This document shows positions 1 to 7,876 of a stretch of 64,000 nucleotides of DNA, piece by piece. The DNA is taken from NCBI RefSeq assembly GCF_042654065.1, contig NZ_JBHSFP010000026.1, forward strand, positions 71,468-135,467. The letters run 5' to 3'. Origin of the DNA: Sphaerisporangium dianthi. GTDB taxonomy: Bacteria; Actinomycetota; Actinomycetes; Streptosporangiales; Streptosporangiaceae. Under the pieces are notes generated by a model that worked only from the letters and a program-made list of their open reading frames with translations, was not told the origin of the DNA and made no database searches. Numbering within the stretch: the stretch's first letter is position 1; every line of letters starts with the position of its first letter. A program made the position numbers and the translations under genes.

Positions 1-1325
1 TCCAGCATGGACGCCTCGTCCACCACCAGCAGGTCGGCGTCCAGCGGGTTGTCGCGGTCGAAGGTGGCATCCCCGCCGGGGCGCAGCTGCAGCAGGCGGT
101 GCACGGTGGTGGCCTCGTGGCCGGTCAGCTCGGCCAGCCGCTTGGCGGCCCTGCCGGTGGGGGCGGCCAGCACGACCTTGGCCCTCTTGGCGCGCGCCAG
201 GGCTACGATCGAGCGGACGGTGAAGCTCTTGCCGCAGCCGGGGCCGCCGGTCAGCACGGCCACCTTGGAGGTGAGCGCCAGCCGCACCGCCTCGGACTGC
301 TCGGGGGCCAGCTCGGATCCGGTCTCCTTGCGCAGCCAGGCCAGCGCGGCGTCCCAGTCGACCCCGGCGAAGGCCCCGAGCCGGTCGTGCCCTGCGTCCA
401 GCAGGCGGCGCACCCCGCCGGCCAGCGACAGCTCGGCCCGGTGGAAGGGCACCAGGTAGACGGCCGGCACCACGGCGTCGCCGGCGGGGACCTCCTCGCG
501 GATCACTCCCTCGGCGGCGGCCAGCTCGTCCAGGCAGCTCGCCACCAGCTCGGCCGGAACCTCCAGGATCTTCACCGCGTCGCCGACCAGGTTGGGCGCG
601 GGCAGGTAGCAGTGGCCCGCGTCGGCCGCCTGGGACAAGGTGTAGCGCAGGCCGGCCTTGACCCGCTCGGGGCTGTCGTGCGGGATGCCGACGGCCTGGG
701 CGATGGTGTCGGCCGTCTTGAAGCCGATGCCCCACACGTCGTCGGCCAGGCGGTAGGGCTCGGTCTTGACCACGGTGATCGAGGTGTCGCCGTACTGCTT
801 GAAGATGCGCACGGCGATCGAGGTGGACACGCCGACGCCCTGCAGGAAGATCATCACCTCTTTGATGATCTTCTGCTCCTCCCAGGCGGCGGCGATCATC
901 TTGGTGCGCTTGGGACCGAGCCCGGGCACCTCCACCAGCCGCTCGGGCGACTGCTCGATCACCTCGAGCGTCGCCACCCCGAAGTGGCCGACGATGCGCT
1001 CGGCCATCTTGGGGCCGATGCCCTTGATCAGCCCCGACCCCAGGTAACGCTGGATGCCCTGCACGGTGGCCGGCAGCACGGTGGTGTACGACCAGACCTC
1101 GAACTGCCTGCCGTACTTCGGGTGGGAGCCCCACCGGCCGGTCAGCCGCAGGCTCTCGCCGACCTGCGCCCCGAGCAGCGGCCCCACCGCCGTCACCAGG
1201 TCGGCCCCGCCCCGCTCGACGGCCACCCTGGCGATGGTGTACCCGGTCTCCTCGCTGGCGAAGGTGATGCGCTCCAGGACCGCGTTGAGACTCACACCAG
1301 GAGGACCGCCTGATCCAGTCGTCAC
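1..1325 (-). CDS. recD2: RecD2-like ATP-dependent DNA helicase (5' part; runs off left edge)
   Basis: Superfamily 1B 5'-3' DNA helicase of the stand-alone RecD2 type, acting in DNA repair and replication-fork maintenance. The 441 visible codons give the RecD2 N-terminal OB-like segment (VLERITFASEETGYTIARV), tandem helix-hairpin-helix repeats (IKGIGPKMAERIVGHFG, VEVPGLGPKRTKM), then the helicase core with Walker A GGPGCGKSFT and Walker B LLVVDEASMLD, where the window ends. The GTG at 1325 lies behind a GGGAGAGGGG stretch and gives a family-like N terminus; a second in-frame GTG at 1295 is possible. The rest of the helicase domain lies beyond base 1. Confidence 0.93.
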   Translation of the reverse strand, partial: MTTGSGGPPGVSLNAVLERITFASEETGYTIARVAVERGGADLVTAVGPLLGAQVGESLRLTGRWGSHPKYGRQFEVWSYTTVLPATVQGIQRYLGSGLIKGIGPKMAERIVGHFGVATLEVIEQSPERLVEVPGLGPKRTKMIAAAWEEQKIIKEVMIFLQGVGVSTSIAVRIFKQYGDTSITVVKTEPYRLADDVWGIGFKTADTIAQAVGIPHDSPERVKAGLRYTLSQAADAGHCYLPAPNLVGDAVKILEVPAELVASCLDELAAAEGVIREEVPAGDAVVPAVYLVPFHRAELSLAGGVRRLLDAGHDRLGAFAGVDWDAALAWLRKETGSELAPEQSEAVRLALTSKVAVLTGGPGCGKSFTVRSIVALARAKRAKVVLAAPTGRAAKRLAELTGHEATTVHRLLQLRPGGDATFDRDNPLDADLLVVDEASML

Positions 1326-1654
1326 GGAACCCCTCTCCCCCAGCATTTTCAGCAAGGGTAGAGCAGCAGGACGACACTCGAGCGACCGTCGCGGAGGCGG
1401 ACGCGGCCGACGTCGAACGGGAGTCCCGCCGAAGGCATGGTTCCTCGCGGAACGTTCTCAGGTGACGCGCCGCAGAACGGCGTTGAGCGCGTGGCCGGAG
1501 GGGCGTCCTTCCGCCGGGGTGGTCATGGCCGGCTGTACTCCCGCAGCCCGCGCCCGCGCGCGTTTCCCGTGGGAACGCATGGCTGCCGGCACGCGAGAGA
1601 TCCCCGCTAATGTGGCACTGTTACCGGCGGGTTCATCGATCGGGAGGGCGGCCG
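1326..1654. other. intergenic region between divergent recD2 and serine hydrolase gene
   Basis: No credible gene. It must hold the promoters of both divergent neighbours. Two short inverted repeats of the type TTCC-N4-GGAA (1441-1452) and TTCCC-GT-GGGAA (1564-1575) are visible, and a TAATGT hexamer at about 1609-1614 could be a -10 for the rightward gene. No site can be assigned to a factor. Confidence 0.4.
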
Positions 1655-3010
1655 ATGGCGGCGATTCTGGAAGGCACGGCTCGCGCGCTGCTGCGCCGCG
1701 TGGCGATCGAGCAGGCCGAGGCGCGGCTGCCCTCGCTGGTCGCGACGGTGCTGCGCGACGGCGAGCCGGTCTGGTTCGGCGCCAGGGGCACGACCGAGGA
1801 CGGCGCGGCCCCCACCGCCGACACCCAATATCGCATCGGCTCCATCACCAAGAGCCTGGTCGCCGTGCTGGTGATGCGGCTGCGCGACGAGGGCCTGCTG
1901 GAGCTGAACGACCCGCTCTCCCGGCACATGCCGGCCACTCCCGTGGGCGAGGTGACCATCGCCCAGCTGCTGTCGCACACCGGCGGCCTCACCGCCGAGC
2001 CGCCCGGCCAGTGGTGGGAGCGTGTGCCCGGCGTGGAGATCGACGCGCTCACCCAGGCCCTGGACGAAAGGACGTCCCGCCACCGGCCGGGCCGCCGCTT
2101 CCACTACTCCAACCTCGGCTTCGCCCTGCTCGGCGAGCTGGTCGCCCGCCATCGCAAGGCCGACTGGGCCGACGTCGTCCGCGCGGAGATCCTCGAGCCG
2201 CTGGGCATGCGCGACACCACGACCCGGCCGCGCGTGCCGCACGCCCGCGGGTACGCCGTGCACCCGTGGGCCGACGTGCTGCTGCCCGAGCCCGAGCACG
2301 ACGCGGTGTCCATGGCTCCGGCCGGACAGCTCTGGTCGACCTGCGCCGACCTGGCCACGTGGGCGCGCTTCCTGGCCCGCGGCGACCAGCGCGTCCTGTC
2401 CCCCGCCACGCTCGCCGAGATGCGCGAGCCGGCCGGCGTGGACGACGCCGACATGTGGAGCGTGGGCTTCGGCCTGGGCATCCAGCTGCTCCGTCACCGC
2501 GGGCGCCGCCTGGCCGGGCACGGCGGGTCCATGCCCGGTTTCCTGGCCGTGGTCTGGGGCGATCCGGCCGATGGCGGCGGCGTGCTGTGCATGGCCAACG
2601 CCACCTCAGGGCTGCGCCCCTCGGTCGCCACCGACCTGCTGGACATCCTGGAGGCCCACGAGCCGGCCATCCCCCGCGCCTGGGCGCCCACCCCCGCCGA
2701 CCCCGACCTGCTGCAGCTGACCGGCCCCTGGTACTGGGGTCCGACCGCCTTCCTGCTGCGCCTGCTGCCCGGGCGCGATCTGATGCTGTCCCCGGTGAGC
2801 GGGCAGGGCCGCACCTCCCGGTTCGCCGCGCAGCCCGACGGCTCCTGGCTCGGCCTGGAGGGCTACTACGCGGGCGAGAGCCTGCGGGTGGTCCGGCGGG
2901 CCGACGGCTCCGTCGGCCACCTGGACCTCAACACCTTCATCTTCACCCGCGTCCCCTACGACCCCTCCGCGCCGATCCCGGGCGGTGTGGAGGAGTCCGG
3001 CTGGCACTGA
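1655..3010 (+). CDS. beta-lactamase/DD-peptidase-like serine hydrolase
   Basis: Class C beta-lactamase-fold enzyme (Pfam Beta-lactamase; relatives include D-aminopeptidases, esterase EstB and LACTB), 451 aa. The three family motifs are present: S63-I-T-K66 (nucleophile and base), Y151-S-N153, and H289-G-G291 in place of KTG. There is no signal peptide or lipobox, so a cytoplasmic peptidase or esterase is more likely than a secreted beta-lactamase. A lipocalin-like C-terminal extension follows the core from about residue 340. Start chosen at the ATG at 1655 because GGGAGGG (1642-1648) sits 6 nt upstream; 15 further upstream codons are open but have no ribosome site. Substrate unknown. Confidence 0.85.
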   Translation: MAAILEGTARALLRRVAIEQAEARLPSLVATVLRDGEPVWFGARGTTEDGAAPTADTQYRIGSITKSLVAVLVMRLRDEGLLELNDPLSRHMPATPVGEVTIAQLLSHTGGLTAEPPGQWWERVPGVEIDALTQALDERTSRHRPGRRFHYSNLGFALLGELVARHRKADWADVVRAEILEPLGMRDTTTRPRVPHARGYAVHPWADVLLPEPEHDAVSMAPAGQLWSTCADLATWARFLARGDQRVLSPATLAEMREPAGVDDADMWSVGFGLGIQLLRHRGRRLAGHGGSMPGFLAVVWGDPADGGGVLCMANATSGLRPSVATDLLDILEAHEPAIPRAWAPTPADPDLLQLTGPWYWGPTAFLLRLLPGRDLMLSPVSGQGRTSRFAAQPDGSWLGLEGYYAGESLRVVRRADGSVGHLDLNTFIFTRVPYDPSAPIPGGVEESGWH

Positions 3011-3175
3011 GCCCCGGACGCGCCGGTGGAGGCGGCGAGCGGTGAAGGCCCGGCGTCGAGGCGCGGCCGCTGACGGCGGAACACCGACGCCGATGTGAGC
3101 GCCGACGCCCCGGTCGAAGGGCTGCCGCGCGAGCCGGCGCCGCAACCGGGCCGGTGGGCCGGGCACGTCCGTCAT

Positions 3176-3203
3176 CTAACGGAAAACACCGGTTTCCCGT
3201 TAG
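3176..3203. promoter_or_regulatory. inverted repeat upstream of CGNR regulator
   Basis: CTAACGGAAA (3176-3185) and TTTCCCGTTAG (3193-3203) form an imperfect inverted repeat (one extra C) around ACCGG, about 70 bp before the start of the regulator gene. It looks like an operator, most simply for autoregulation by the CGNR protein. That assignment is inference. Confidence 0.5.
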
Positions 3204-3271
3204 GGGATTTACTCTGAGGTGAGTGGGAGGCGTCCAGGACGACGACGACCGGACGCCGAAGGGGAGGACCT

Positions 3272-3919
3272 GTGGAGCGCTTTGCGGCGGTGGATCTGGC
3301 CAACACCATCCGCCACGACGGCGATGGAGGCGTCATGGACCTTCTGGCCACCGTCGCGGGAACGGCCACGTGGATCGGCGAGCGGGACGATCTGCCCGCC
3401 GGCGTCGTCCGCGCCGGAGACGACGCGGACGGGGCGGCCGGGGCGGGCCTGGCGGGTGGCGTCGCCGATGAGGACCTCAGGGGCGAGCTCGTGGAACTGC
3501 GGGGGGCGGTCCGGGCGCTGTTCGCGCGCGCGGTCAGCCCCGGCCCGCCGAGCGCGGCCGACGCCCGGCGCCTGATCCCCGCCGGCCAGGCTCTGGCCCA
3601 CCTCAACGCCGTTGCCGCCCGCGAGCCGACCGTCCCGCAGCTGCACTGGCCGGCGGGAGGGCCCGCCGAGGTGCGGCCGCTGTCGGCCGAGACCGATCCG
3701 CGCGTCCGGCTCCTCGCGGCCCTCGCCCGCGCCGCCGTCGATTTCCTGTCAGGCCCCGAGCGTGAGCGGCTGCGGGCCTGCACGGCGCCGCGCTGCGTGC
3801 GCTACTTCGTCAAGAGCCACGGACGCCAGGAGTGGTGCGGTCCTTCGTGCGGCAACCGGGCACGGGCCGCCCGCCACTACCAGCGCAGGCACACCGGCGC
3901 CGAACCGCCCCGCCCCTGA
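3272..3919 (+). CDS. CGNR zinc-finger (ABATE-domain) regulator
   Basis: Putative stress-related transcriptional regulator of the ABATE/CGNR family, common in actinomycetes. The N-terminal two thirds (1-160) match the ABATE ligand-binding domain, with FAAVDLANTI at the start. The C-terminal zinc finger has C170, C175, C189 and C193 followed by the CGNR signature and a basic helix (RARAARHYQRRH) that contacts DNA. The GTG start at 3272 follows GGGGAGG (3261-3267). The 215 aa length is normal. It stands alone between the serine hydrolase and a convergent MarR gene; the inverted repeat at 3176-3203 suggests autoregulation. Target genes are unknown. Confidence 0.85.
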   Translation: MERFAAVDLANTIRHDGDGGVMDLLATVAGTATWIGERDDLPAGVVRAGDDADGAAGAGLAGGVADEDLRGELVELRGAVRALFARAVSPGPPSAADARRLIPAGQALAHLNAVAAREPTVPQLHWPAGGPAEVRPLSAETDPRVRLLAALARAAVDFLSGPERERLRACTAPRCVRYFVKSHGRQEWCGPSCGNRARAARHYQRRHTGAEPPRP

Positions 3920-3941
3920 CAACGGCGGGCGCGGCCGGGTC

Positions 3942-4478
3942 TCAGGTGGGTGGGCCGGCGTCCGCGCAGGCGGCGGCGCGGGCGGCCCGGCAGTCGGGAT
4001 CCTCCTGCGCCACCCGCTCGAGCCGGGCGGCCAGAAGGGCCGCGGCCTCGGCGAAGTGAGCGAGGCGCTCGGCGCCGAGGGTCTCCACGACGAAGCGCCG
4101 CACGGACCGCTCACGCACCTCCCGCGCGCGCTGCGCCGACTCCCGTCCCGTGATGGTGAGGCTGATGTCCCACCCGCGGGCGTCCTTGGTGCAGACGTCC
4201 CGTTCGAGCAGGCCGCGCGAGCGCATGCGGGCGACCTGGTGGGACAGGCGGCTCTTCTCCCACTGCAACGCCCAGCGCAGTTCCAGGGCCCGCATGCGCC
4301 CGCCGGGGGCGTCCAGCAGCGCGTCCAGAACCTGGTGGTCGGCGTCGGAGAGCCCGGTGGCGCGGGTCAGCTCGCGCGCGAGGTGGGCGGCGAGCTGCGC
4401 GTGGACGACGGCATAGCCGTGCCAGGCGTCCAGTTCCGAAGGCCGGGCCGTCCTCGCCGGTTGCTGCTGCGCGGTCAT
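3942..4478 (-). CDS. MarR family transcriptional regulator
   Basis: Winged-helix dimeric repressor of the MarR family, 178 aa. The helix-turn-helix runs over about residues 65-105 (LRWALQWEKSRLSHQVARMRSRGLLER) with the wing at DARGWDISLTITGR; helices on either side form the dimer interface. It is transcribed divergently from the luciferase/FAD fusion gene with an 88-bp shared intergenic region that carries GGTTGATACGTCATCC, repeated before the downstream Cys-peptide/dsbA unit. It is therefore the likely repressor of both. The ligand is probably a small phenolic or oxidant by family analogy (inference). Confidence 0.88.
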   Translation of the reverse strand: MTAQQQPARTARPSELDAWHGYAVVHAQLAAHLARELTRATGLSDADHQVLDALLDAPGGRMRALELRWALQWEKSRLSHQVARMRSRGLLERDVCTKDARGWDISLTITGRESAQRAREVRERSVRRFVVETLGAERLAHFAEAAALLAARLERVAQEDPDCRAARAAACADAGPPT

Positions 4479-4499
4479 ACCGACAGCCTACTTCGGTGA

Positions 4500-4515
4500 G
4501 GTTGATACGTCATCC
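4500..4515 (+). promoter_or_regulatory. promoter/operator element copy 1 (GGTTGATACGTCATCC)
   Basis: A 16-bp sequence identical to 6856-6871. It contains TTGATA (4502-4507), which with TATGGT (4526-4531, 18-bp spacer) resembles a -35/-10 pair for the rightward gene. TTGA-N4-TCAT within it is a near-palindrome, and the adjacent GGTTGACATATCTACC (4529-4544) is a second imperfect dyad. Most likely a MarR-controlled promoter. Confidence 0.6.
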
Positions 4516-4566
4516 ATTTCTCGGGTATGGTTGACATATCTACCAGTTTCCCGGCGGAGGACCTCC

Positions 4567-6834
4567 ATGCCCGACTATGGCCACGATCTACGGTTCGGGT
4601 CGTTCATCACGCCGCAGAGCCGCCGCCCCGATGCCGCCGTCACCCTCACCCGGCTGAGCGAGCAGGCCGGCCTGGACCTGGTCACCTTCCAGGACCACCC
4701 CTACCAGCCCGCCCACCTGGACACCTGGACGCTGCTGAGCTGGGCGGCCGCCCGCACCGAGCGCATCCACCTGTCGGGCAACGTGCTGAACCTGCCGCTG
4801 CGCCCGCCGGCCGTCCTGGCCAAGTCGGTGGCCAGCCTGGACCTGCTCTCGGGCGGGCGCATCGAGCTTGGCCTCGGCGCCGGCGGCTTCTGGGACGCCA
4901 TCGAGGCCATGGGAGGCCGCCGCCTCACCCCCGGGCAGGGCGTGGACGCGCTGAGCGAGGCGATCGACGTGATCCGCGGCGTGTGGGACGCCGGCGAGCG
5001 CGCCCAACTGCGCATCGAGGGGACCTACTACTCGGTCCGCGGGGCCAAGCGGGGTCCCGCCCCCGCCCACGAGGTGCCGATCTGGCTCGGAGCGTACAAG
5101 CCGCGCATGCTGCGCCTGGTCGGCGCCAAGGCCGACGGCTGGCTGCCCACCCTCGGCTACGTCACCCCGGAGGACGTCTCCGGCGGCAACAAGATCATTG
5201 ACGAGGCCGCCGTCGAGGCGGGACGCGACCCGCGCGAGGTGCGCCGCCTGCTCAACCTCATGGGCGGCGACTTCGGCGCCGCCGGAGGGGGCCTGCTGAA
5301 AGGCCCGCCCGCGACCTGGGTGGAGCAACTGCTGCCGCTGGCGCTGCAGGACGGCGTCAGCACCTTCCTCATCGCCTCCGACGACCCGCGGGCCATCCAG
5401 ACCTTCGCCCAGGAGGTCGCCCCCGGCCTGCGCGAGGCGCTCGCCGCCGAACGGGCGTCCACAGCGACCGTCACCGGCCCGGCGCGCCCGGCCCGGGCGC
5501 TCGCGCTGCGCAGCCCCGGCATCGACTACGACGCGCTGCCCGCCTCGCTGTCGGCGATCGCCGTCGAACCCGGCGACCGCGACTACTCGCGCGTGCGCTC
5601 CACCTACGTCTGGCGCGGCGCCCCCGGCCTGGTCGTGCGCGCCGCCACACCCGGGCAGGTGGCCGACGCCCTTGACTTCGCCCGGCGGCAGGACGTCCCG
5701 CTGGCGGTGCGCAGCGGCGGCCACGGCATCAGCGGGCGGGCCACCAACGACGGCGGCATCGTCATCGACGTGGGAGCCATGAACGGCGTGGAGGTGATCG
5801 ACCGCGCGCGCCGGCTGGTGCGCGTTGGCGCCGGCGCCCGCTGGGGGGAGGTGGCGCAGGCGCTCGAGCCGCACGGGCTGGCGATCAGCTCCGGCGACTA
5901 CGGCGACGTGGGCGTCGGCGGCCTCGCGACCGCGGGCGGCCAGGGCTTCCTCGGACGCTCCTACGGGCTGACCATCGACCACGTGGTGGGCGCCGAGGTG
6001 GTGCTCGCCGACGGGCGCGTCGTACGGGCCGACGCCGAGCACCACCCCGATCTGTTCTGGGCGCTGCGCGGCGCGGGCGGCAACATGGGCGTCGTCACCT
6101 CCTTCGACATCGAGGCCGCCGAGGTGGGCGAGGTCGTCTTCGCCGTGCTGGTGTACGACGCCTCCGACACCGCGGCGTTGCTGGAGGGCTTCGGGCGGCT
6201 GGTCGAGGACAGCCCACGCGCCCTCACGGCCTTCATGTCGCTCTTCCCCTCCGGCCCGGGCGAGCCGATCCTCGCCCAGAACCTCATCGTCTGGGCCGGC
6301 GACGACACCGACGCCGCCGTCGCGGCCATCGAGCCCTTCCTGGGCCTCGGCCCGGTGCTCCAGCAGCAGGCTCAGCTCGCCCCCTACGCCGCGATCGTCG
6401 CGCCGCACCACAACCAGCACCACGGCCAGTCGGGCACGCGCACCCGCTCGGCCTTGGTCGGCCATCTCGACGGCGCCACCTCCGCGCTGGTGGCCGGGCT
6501 GTTCGACCGCGGCGCCGGCATGGTGCAGGTGCGCTCGGTCGGCGGCGCGGTCAACGACACCCCTGCGGAGGCCACCGCCTACGCCCACCGCACGCAGAAC
6601 TTCTCCCTCACCGGGGTGTTCCACAGCTCCCGGGACGATCAGGCCGCGCGGGCATGGGAACGGCTCGGCGCCGAGGCGATCTACCTCAGCTTCGAGTCGC
6701 ACGGCGACGAGAGCCTGCTGGCCAAGGCGTTCCCGCCGCCCACGCTGCGGCGGCTGCGGCGGGTGAAGGCCGCCTACGACCCCTGCAACGTCTTCCGGCA
6801 CAACTTCCCCATCACCCCGGACCCGGCGGGCTGA
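4567..6834 (+). CDS. luciferase-like monooxygenase fused to BBE-type FAD oxidase
   Basis: A 755-aa two-domain flavoprotein. Residues 1-295 are a luciferase-like (LLM, F420/FMN) domain with FGSFITPQ and LDLLSGGRIELGLGAG. After a linker, residues 341-755 form an FAD-binding PCMH/berberine-bridge oxidase: RSGGHGISG with H386 as the expected 8-alpha-histidyl FAD site, ALRGAGGNMGVVTSF, and the BBE motif YDPCNVFRHNFPI at the C terminus. The second (cysteinyl) FAD attachment Cys is absent, so monocovalent FAD is expected. Both halves look intact and the frame is continuous. Start ATG 4567 follows GGCGGAGGACC; 12 upstream codons have no ribosome site. Divergent from MarR and followed by the Cys-peptide/dsbA unit. 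Substrate unknown; a two-step oxidation or detoxification is inferred. Confidence 0.88.
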   Translation: MPDYGHDLRFGSFITPQSRRPDAAVTLTRLSEQAGLDLVTFQDHPYQPAHLDTWTLLSWAAARTERIHLSGNVLNLPLRPPAVLAKSVASLDLLSGGRIELGLGAGGFWDAIEAMGGRRLTPGQGVDALSEAIDVIRGVWDAGERAQLRIEGTYYSVRGAKRGPAPAHEVPIWLGAYKPRMLRLVGAKADGWLPTLGYVTPEDVSGGNKIIDEAAVEAGRDPREVRRLLNLMGGDFGAAGGGLLKGPPATWVEQLLPLALQDGVSTFLIASDDPRAIQTFAQEVAPGLREALAAERASTATVTGPARPARALALRSPGIDYDALPASLSAIAVEPGDRDYSRVRSTYVWRGAPGLVVRAATPGQVADALDFARRQDVPLAVRSGGHGISGRATNDGGIVIDVGAMNGVEVIDRARRLVRVGAGARWGEVAQALEPHGLAISSGDYGDVGVGGLATAGGQGFLGRSYGLTIDHVVGAEVVLADGRVVRADAEHHPDLFWALRGAGGNMGVVTSFDIEAAEVGEVVFAVLVYDASDTAALLEGFGRLVEDSPRALTAFMSLFPSGPGEPILAQNLIVWAGDDTDAAVAAIEPFLGLGPVLQQQAQLAPYAAIVAPHHNQHHGQSGTRTRSALVGHLDGATSALVAGLFDRGAGMVQVRSVGGAVNDTPAEATAYAHRTQNFSLTGVFHSSRDDQAARAWERLGAEAIYLSFESHGDESLLAKAFPPPTLRRLRRVKAAYDPCNVFRHNFPITPDPAG

Positions 6835-6855
6835 CCGCTCGGCCCCACCCCGGTT

Positions 6856-6871
6856 GGTTGATACGTCATCC
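6856..6871 (+). promoter_or_regulatory. promoter/operator element copy 2 (GGTTGATACGTCATCC)
   Basis: Exact 16-bp repeat of 4500-4515, 22 bp after the stop codon of the fusion gene and about 155 bp before the Cys-peptide ATG. TTGATA at 6858-6863 is followed 15 bp later by TACGGT (6879-6884). It suggests that the Cys-peptide/dsbA unit has its own promoter under the same control as the fusion gene. Confidence 0.6.
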
Positions 6872-6955
6872 TCCCGAGTACGGTCGCAGTGTCGACCGTC
6901 GGCGCCCGGCCGAGAGCGTTCGCCCGCCGAAACGCCGGCGACCGCCGCCCGCCGA

Positions 6956-7001
6956 TCCTCCGTCGCGGCGCCCGCCCCCGGCCGGGCGCCGCGACGGAGG
7001 A
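6956..7001 (+). promoter_or_regulatory. perfect 18-bp hairpin sequestering the GGAGG of the next ORF
   Basis: TCCTCCGTCGCGGCGCCC (6956-6973) and GGGCGCCGCGACGGAGGA (6984-7001) are exact reverse complements around a 10-nt loop. The 3' arm ends in GGAGGA, the Shine-Dalgarno sequence 9 nt before the ATG at 7011, so in the folded RNA it pairs with TCCTCC of the 5' arm. No U-tract follows, so translational control is more likely than simple termination. Confidence 0.7.
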
Positions 7002-7010
7002 CCACCACCC

Positions 7011-7190
7011 ATGGACCACAAGCGAGCCGATGTGAAAGGGGCCACCATGCCCGACGACCAGCGAACGACCGCTCCCCCGGAGCCGGCGAGCCGGCCCGCC
7101 GCCGGTGCCGGCGGCCCGGCCGCCGCGCCAGGACTGATCGTCCTCGGCGGCGACCCGGACGCCATGTGCGCGGACGGGACGTGCCGGTGA
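7011..7190 (+). CDS. small peptide with C-terminal Cys pair, upstream of dsbA
   Basis: A 59-codon ORF with no recognised domain, Pro/Ala-rich in the middle and ending GGDPDAMCADGTCR, so two cysteines lie five apart at the extreme C terminus. ATG 7011 is preceded by GGAGGA inside the hairpin arm; an in-frame ATG at 7047 (47 codons) has its own AAAGGGG. Its stop codon overlaps the GTG of the following DsbA-family gene (GTGA), implying coupled translation. A role as redox partner, metal-binding peptide or substrate of that protein is inference. It could instead be a leader ORF. Confidence 0.6.
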   Translation: MDHKRADVKGATMPDDQRTTAPPEPASRPAAGAGGPAAAPGLIVLGGDPDAMCADGTCR

Positions 7191-7876
7191 ACGCCATGAA
7201 CGACACGACGAAAGCGGTGAAGACGGTGCGCGTCGAGGTCTGGTCGGACGTCGTGTGCCCCTGGTGCTACATCGGCAAGAGGCGTCTGGAGCGCGCCCTG
7301 GAGAGATTCGAGCACGCCGGGGACGTCGAGGTCGTCTGGCGCAGCTTCCAGCTCGACCCGGCCTTCCCTCGCGGCGCGCGAAAGCCGGTTCCCGAGATGC
7401 TGGCCGAGAAGATGGGCGCCACGCCCGCCCAGGTGCGGACGATGCAGGCGCAGGTCACGGCGCTGGCCGCCGAAGAAGGCCTGGTCTACGACCTCGAGCA
7501 CTCGATCATGGTCAACACCATCGACGCGCACCGGCTGACGCACCTGGCCAAAAAGCACGGCCTGGACGGCCAGGCCCACGAGAGACTGCTGCGCGCCAAC
7601 CTCATCGAGGGGCAGACCCTCGACGACGCCGAGACGCTCGTCCGCCTGGGCGTCGAGGCCGGGCTGCCCGAGGACGAGACGCGCCGGGTCGTCGGCGGCA
7701 CCGCCCACCTCGACGACGTCGAGGCCGACATCCGCGAGGCCCGCGAGCTGGGCGTCACCGGTGTGCCGTTCTTCGTGCTGAACCGCGCCTTCGCCGTGTC
7801 CGGCGCGCAGCCGGCCGAACTGTTCCTGTCGGCGCTCCGCCAGGCCTACGAGGCCGCCGCTCCGCCGGCCCGCTGA
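7187..7876 (+). CDS. DsbA family oxidoreductase (FrnE-like)
   Basis: Thioredoxin-fold protein of the DsbA/2-hydroxychromene-2-carboxylate isomerase family, FrnE type, 229 aa. The active site C24-P-W-C27 follows the first beta strand (RVEVWSDVVCPWCYIGKRR), an all-helical insertion covers about 65-165, and the cis-Pro loop is TGVPFF near residue 195. No signal peptide, so a cytoplasmic thiol-disulfide or isomerase role. The GTG at 7187 overlaps the preceding ORF's stop; ATG 7196 is an alternative. Its 3' end overlaps the convergent oxidoreductase gene by 31 bp. Confidence 0.88.
   Translation: MNAMNDTTKAVKTVRVEVWSDVVCPWCYIGKRRLERALERFEHAGDVEVVWRSFQLDPAFPRGARKPVPEMLAEKMGATPAQVRTMQAQVTALAAEEGLVYDLEHSIMVNTIDAHRLTHLAKKHGLDGQAHERLLRANLIEGQTLDDAETLVRLGVEAGLPEDETRRVVGGTAHLDDVEADIREARELGVTGVPFFVLNRAFAVSGAQPAELFLSALRQAYEAAAPPAR

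Noticed and set aside
4588..7206. An 872-codon open frame on the minus strand opposite the fusion oxidase
   Set aside because: Low-complexity Gly/Arg/Ala/Val/His composition typical of antisense frames in high-GC genes; the plus-strand product has clear domains.
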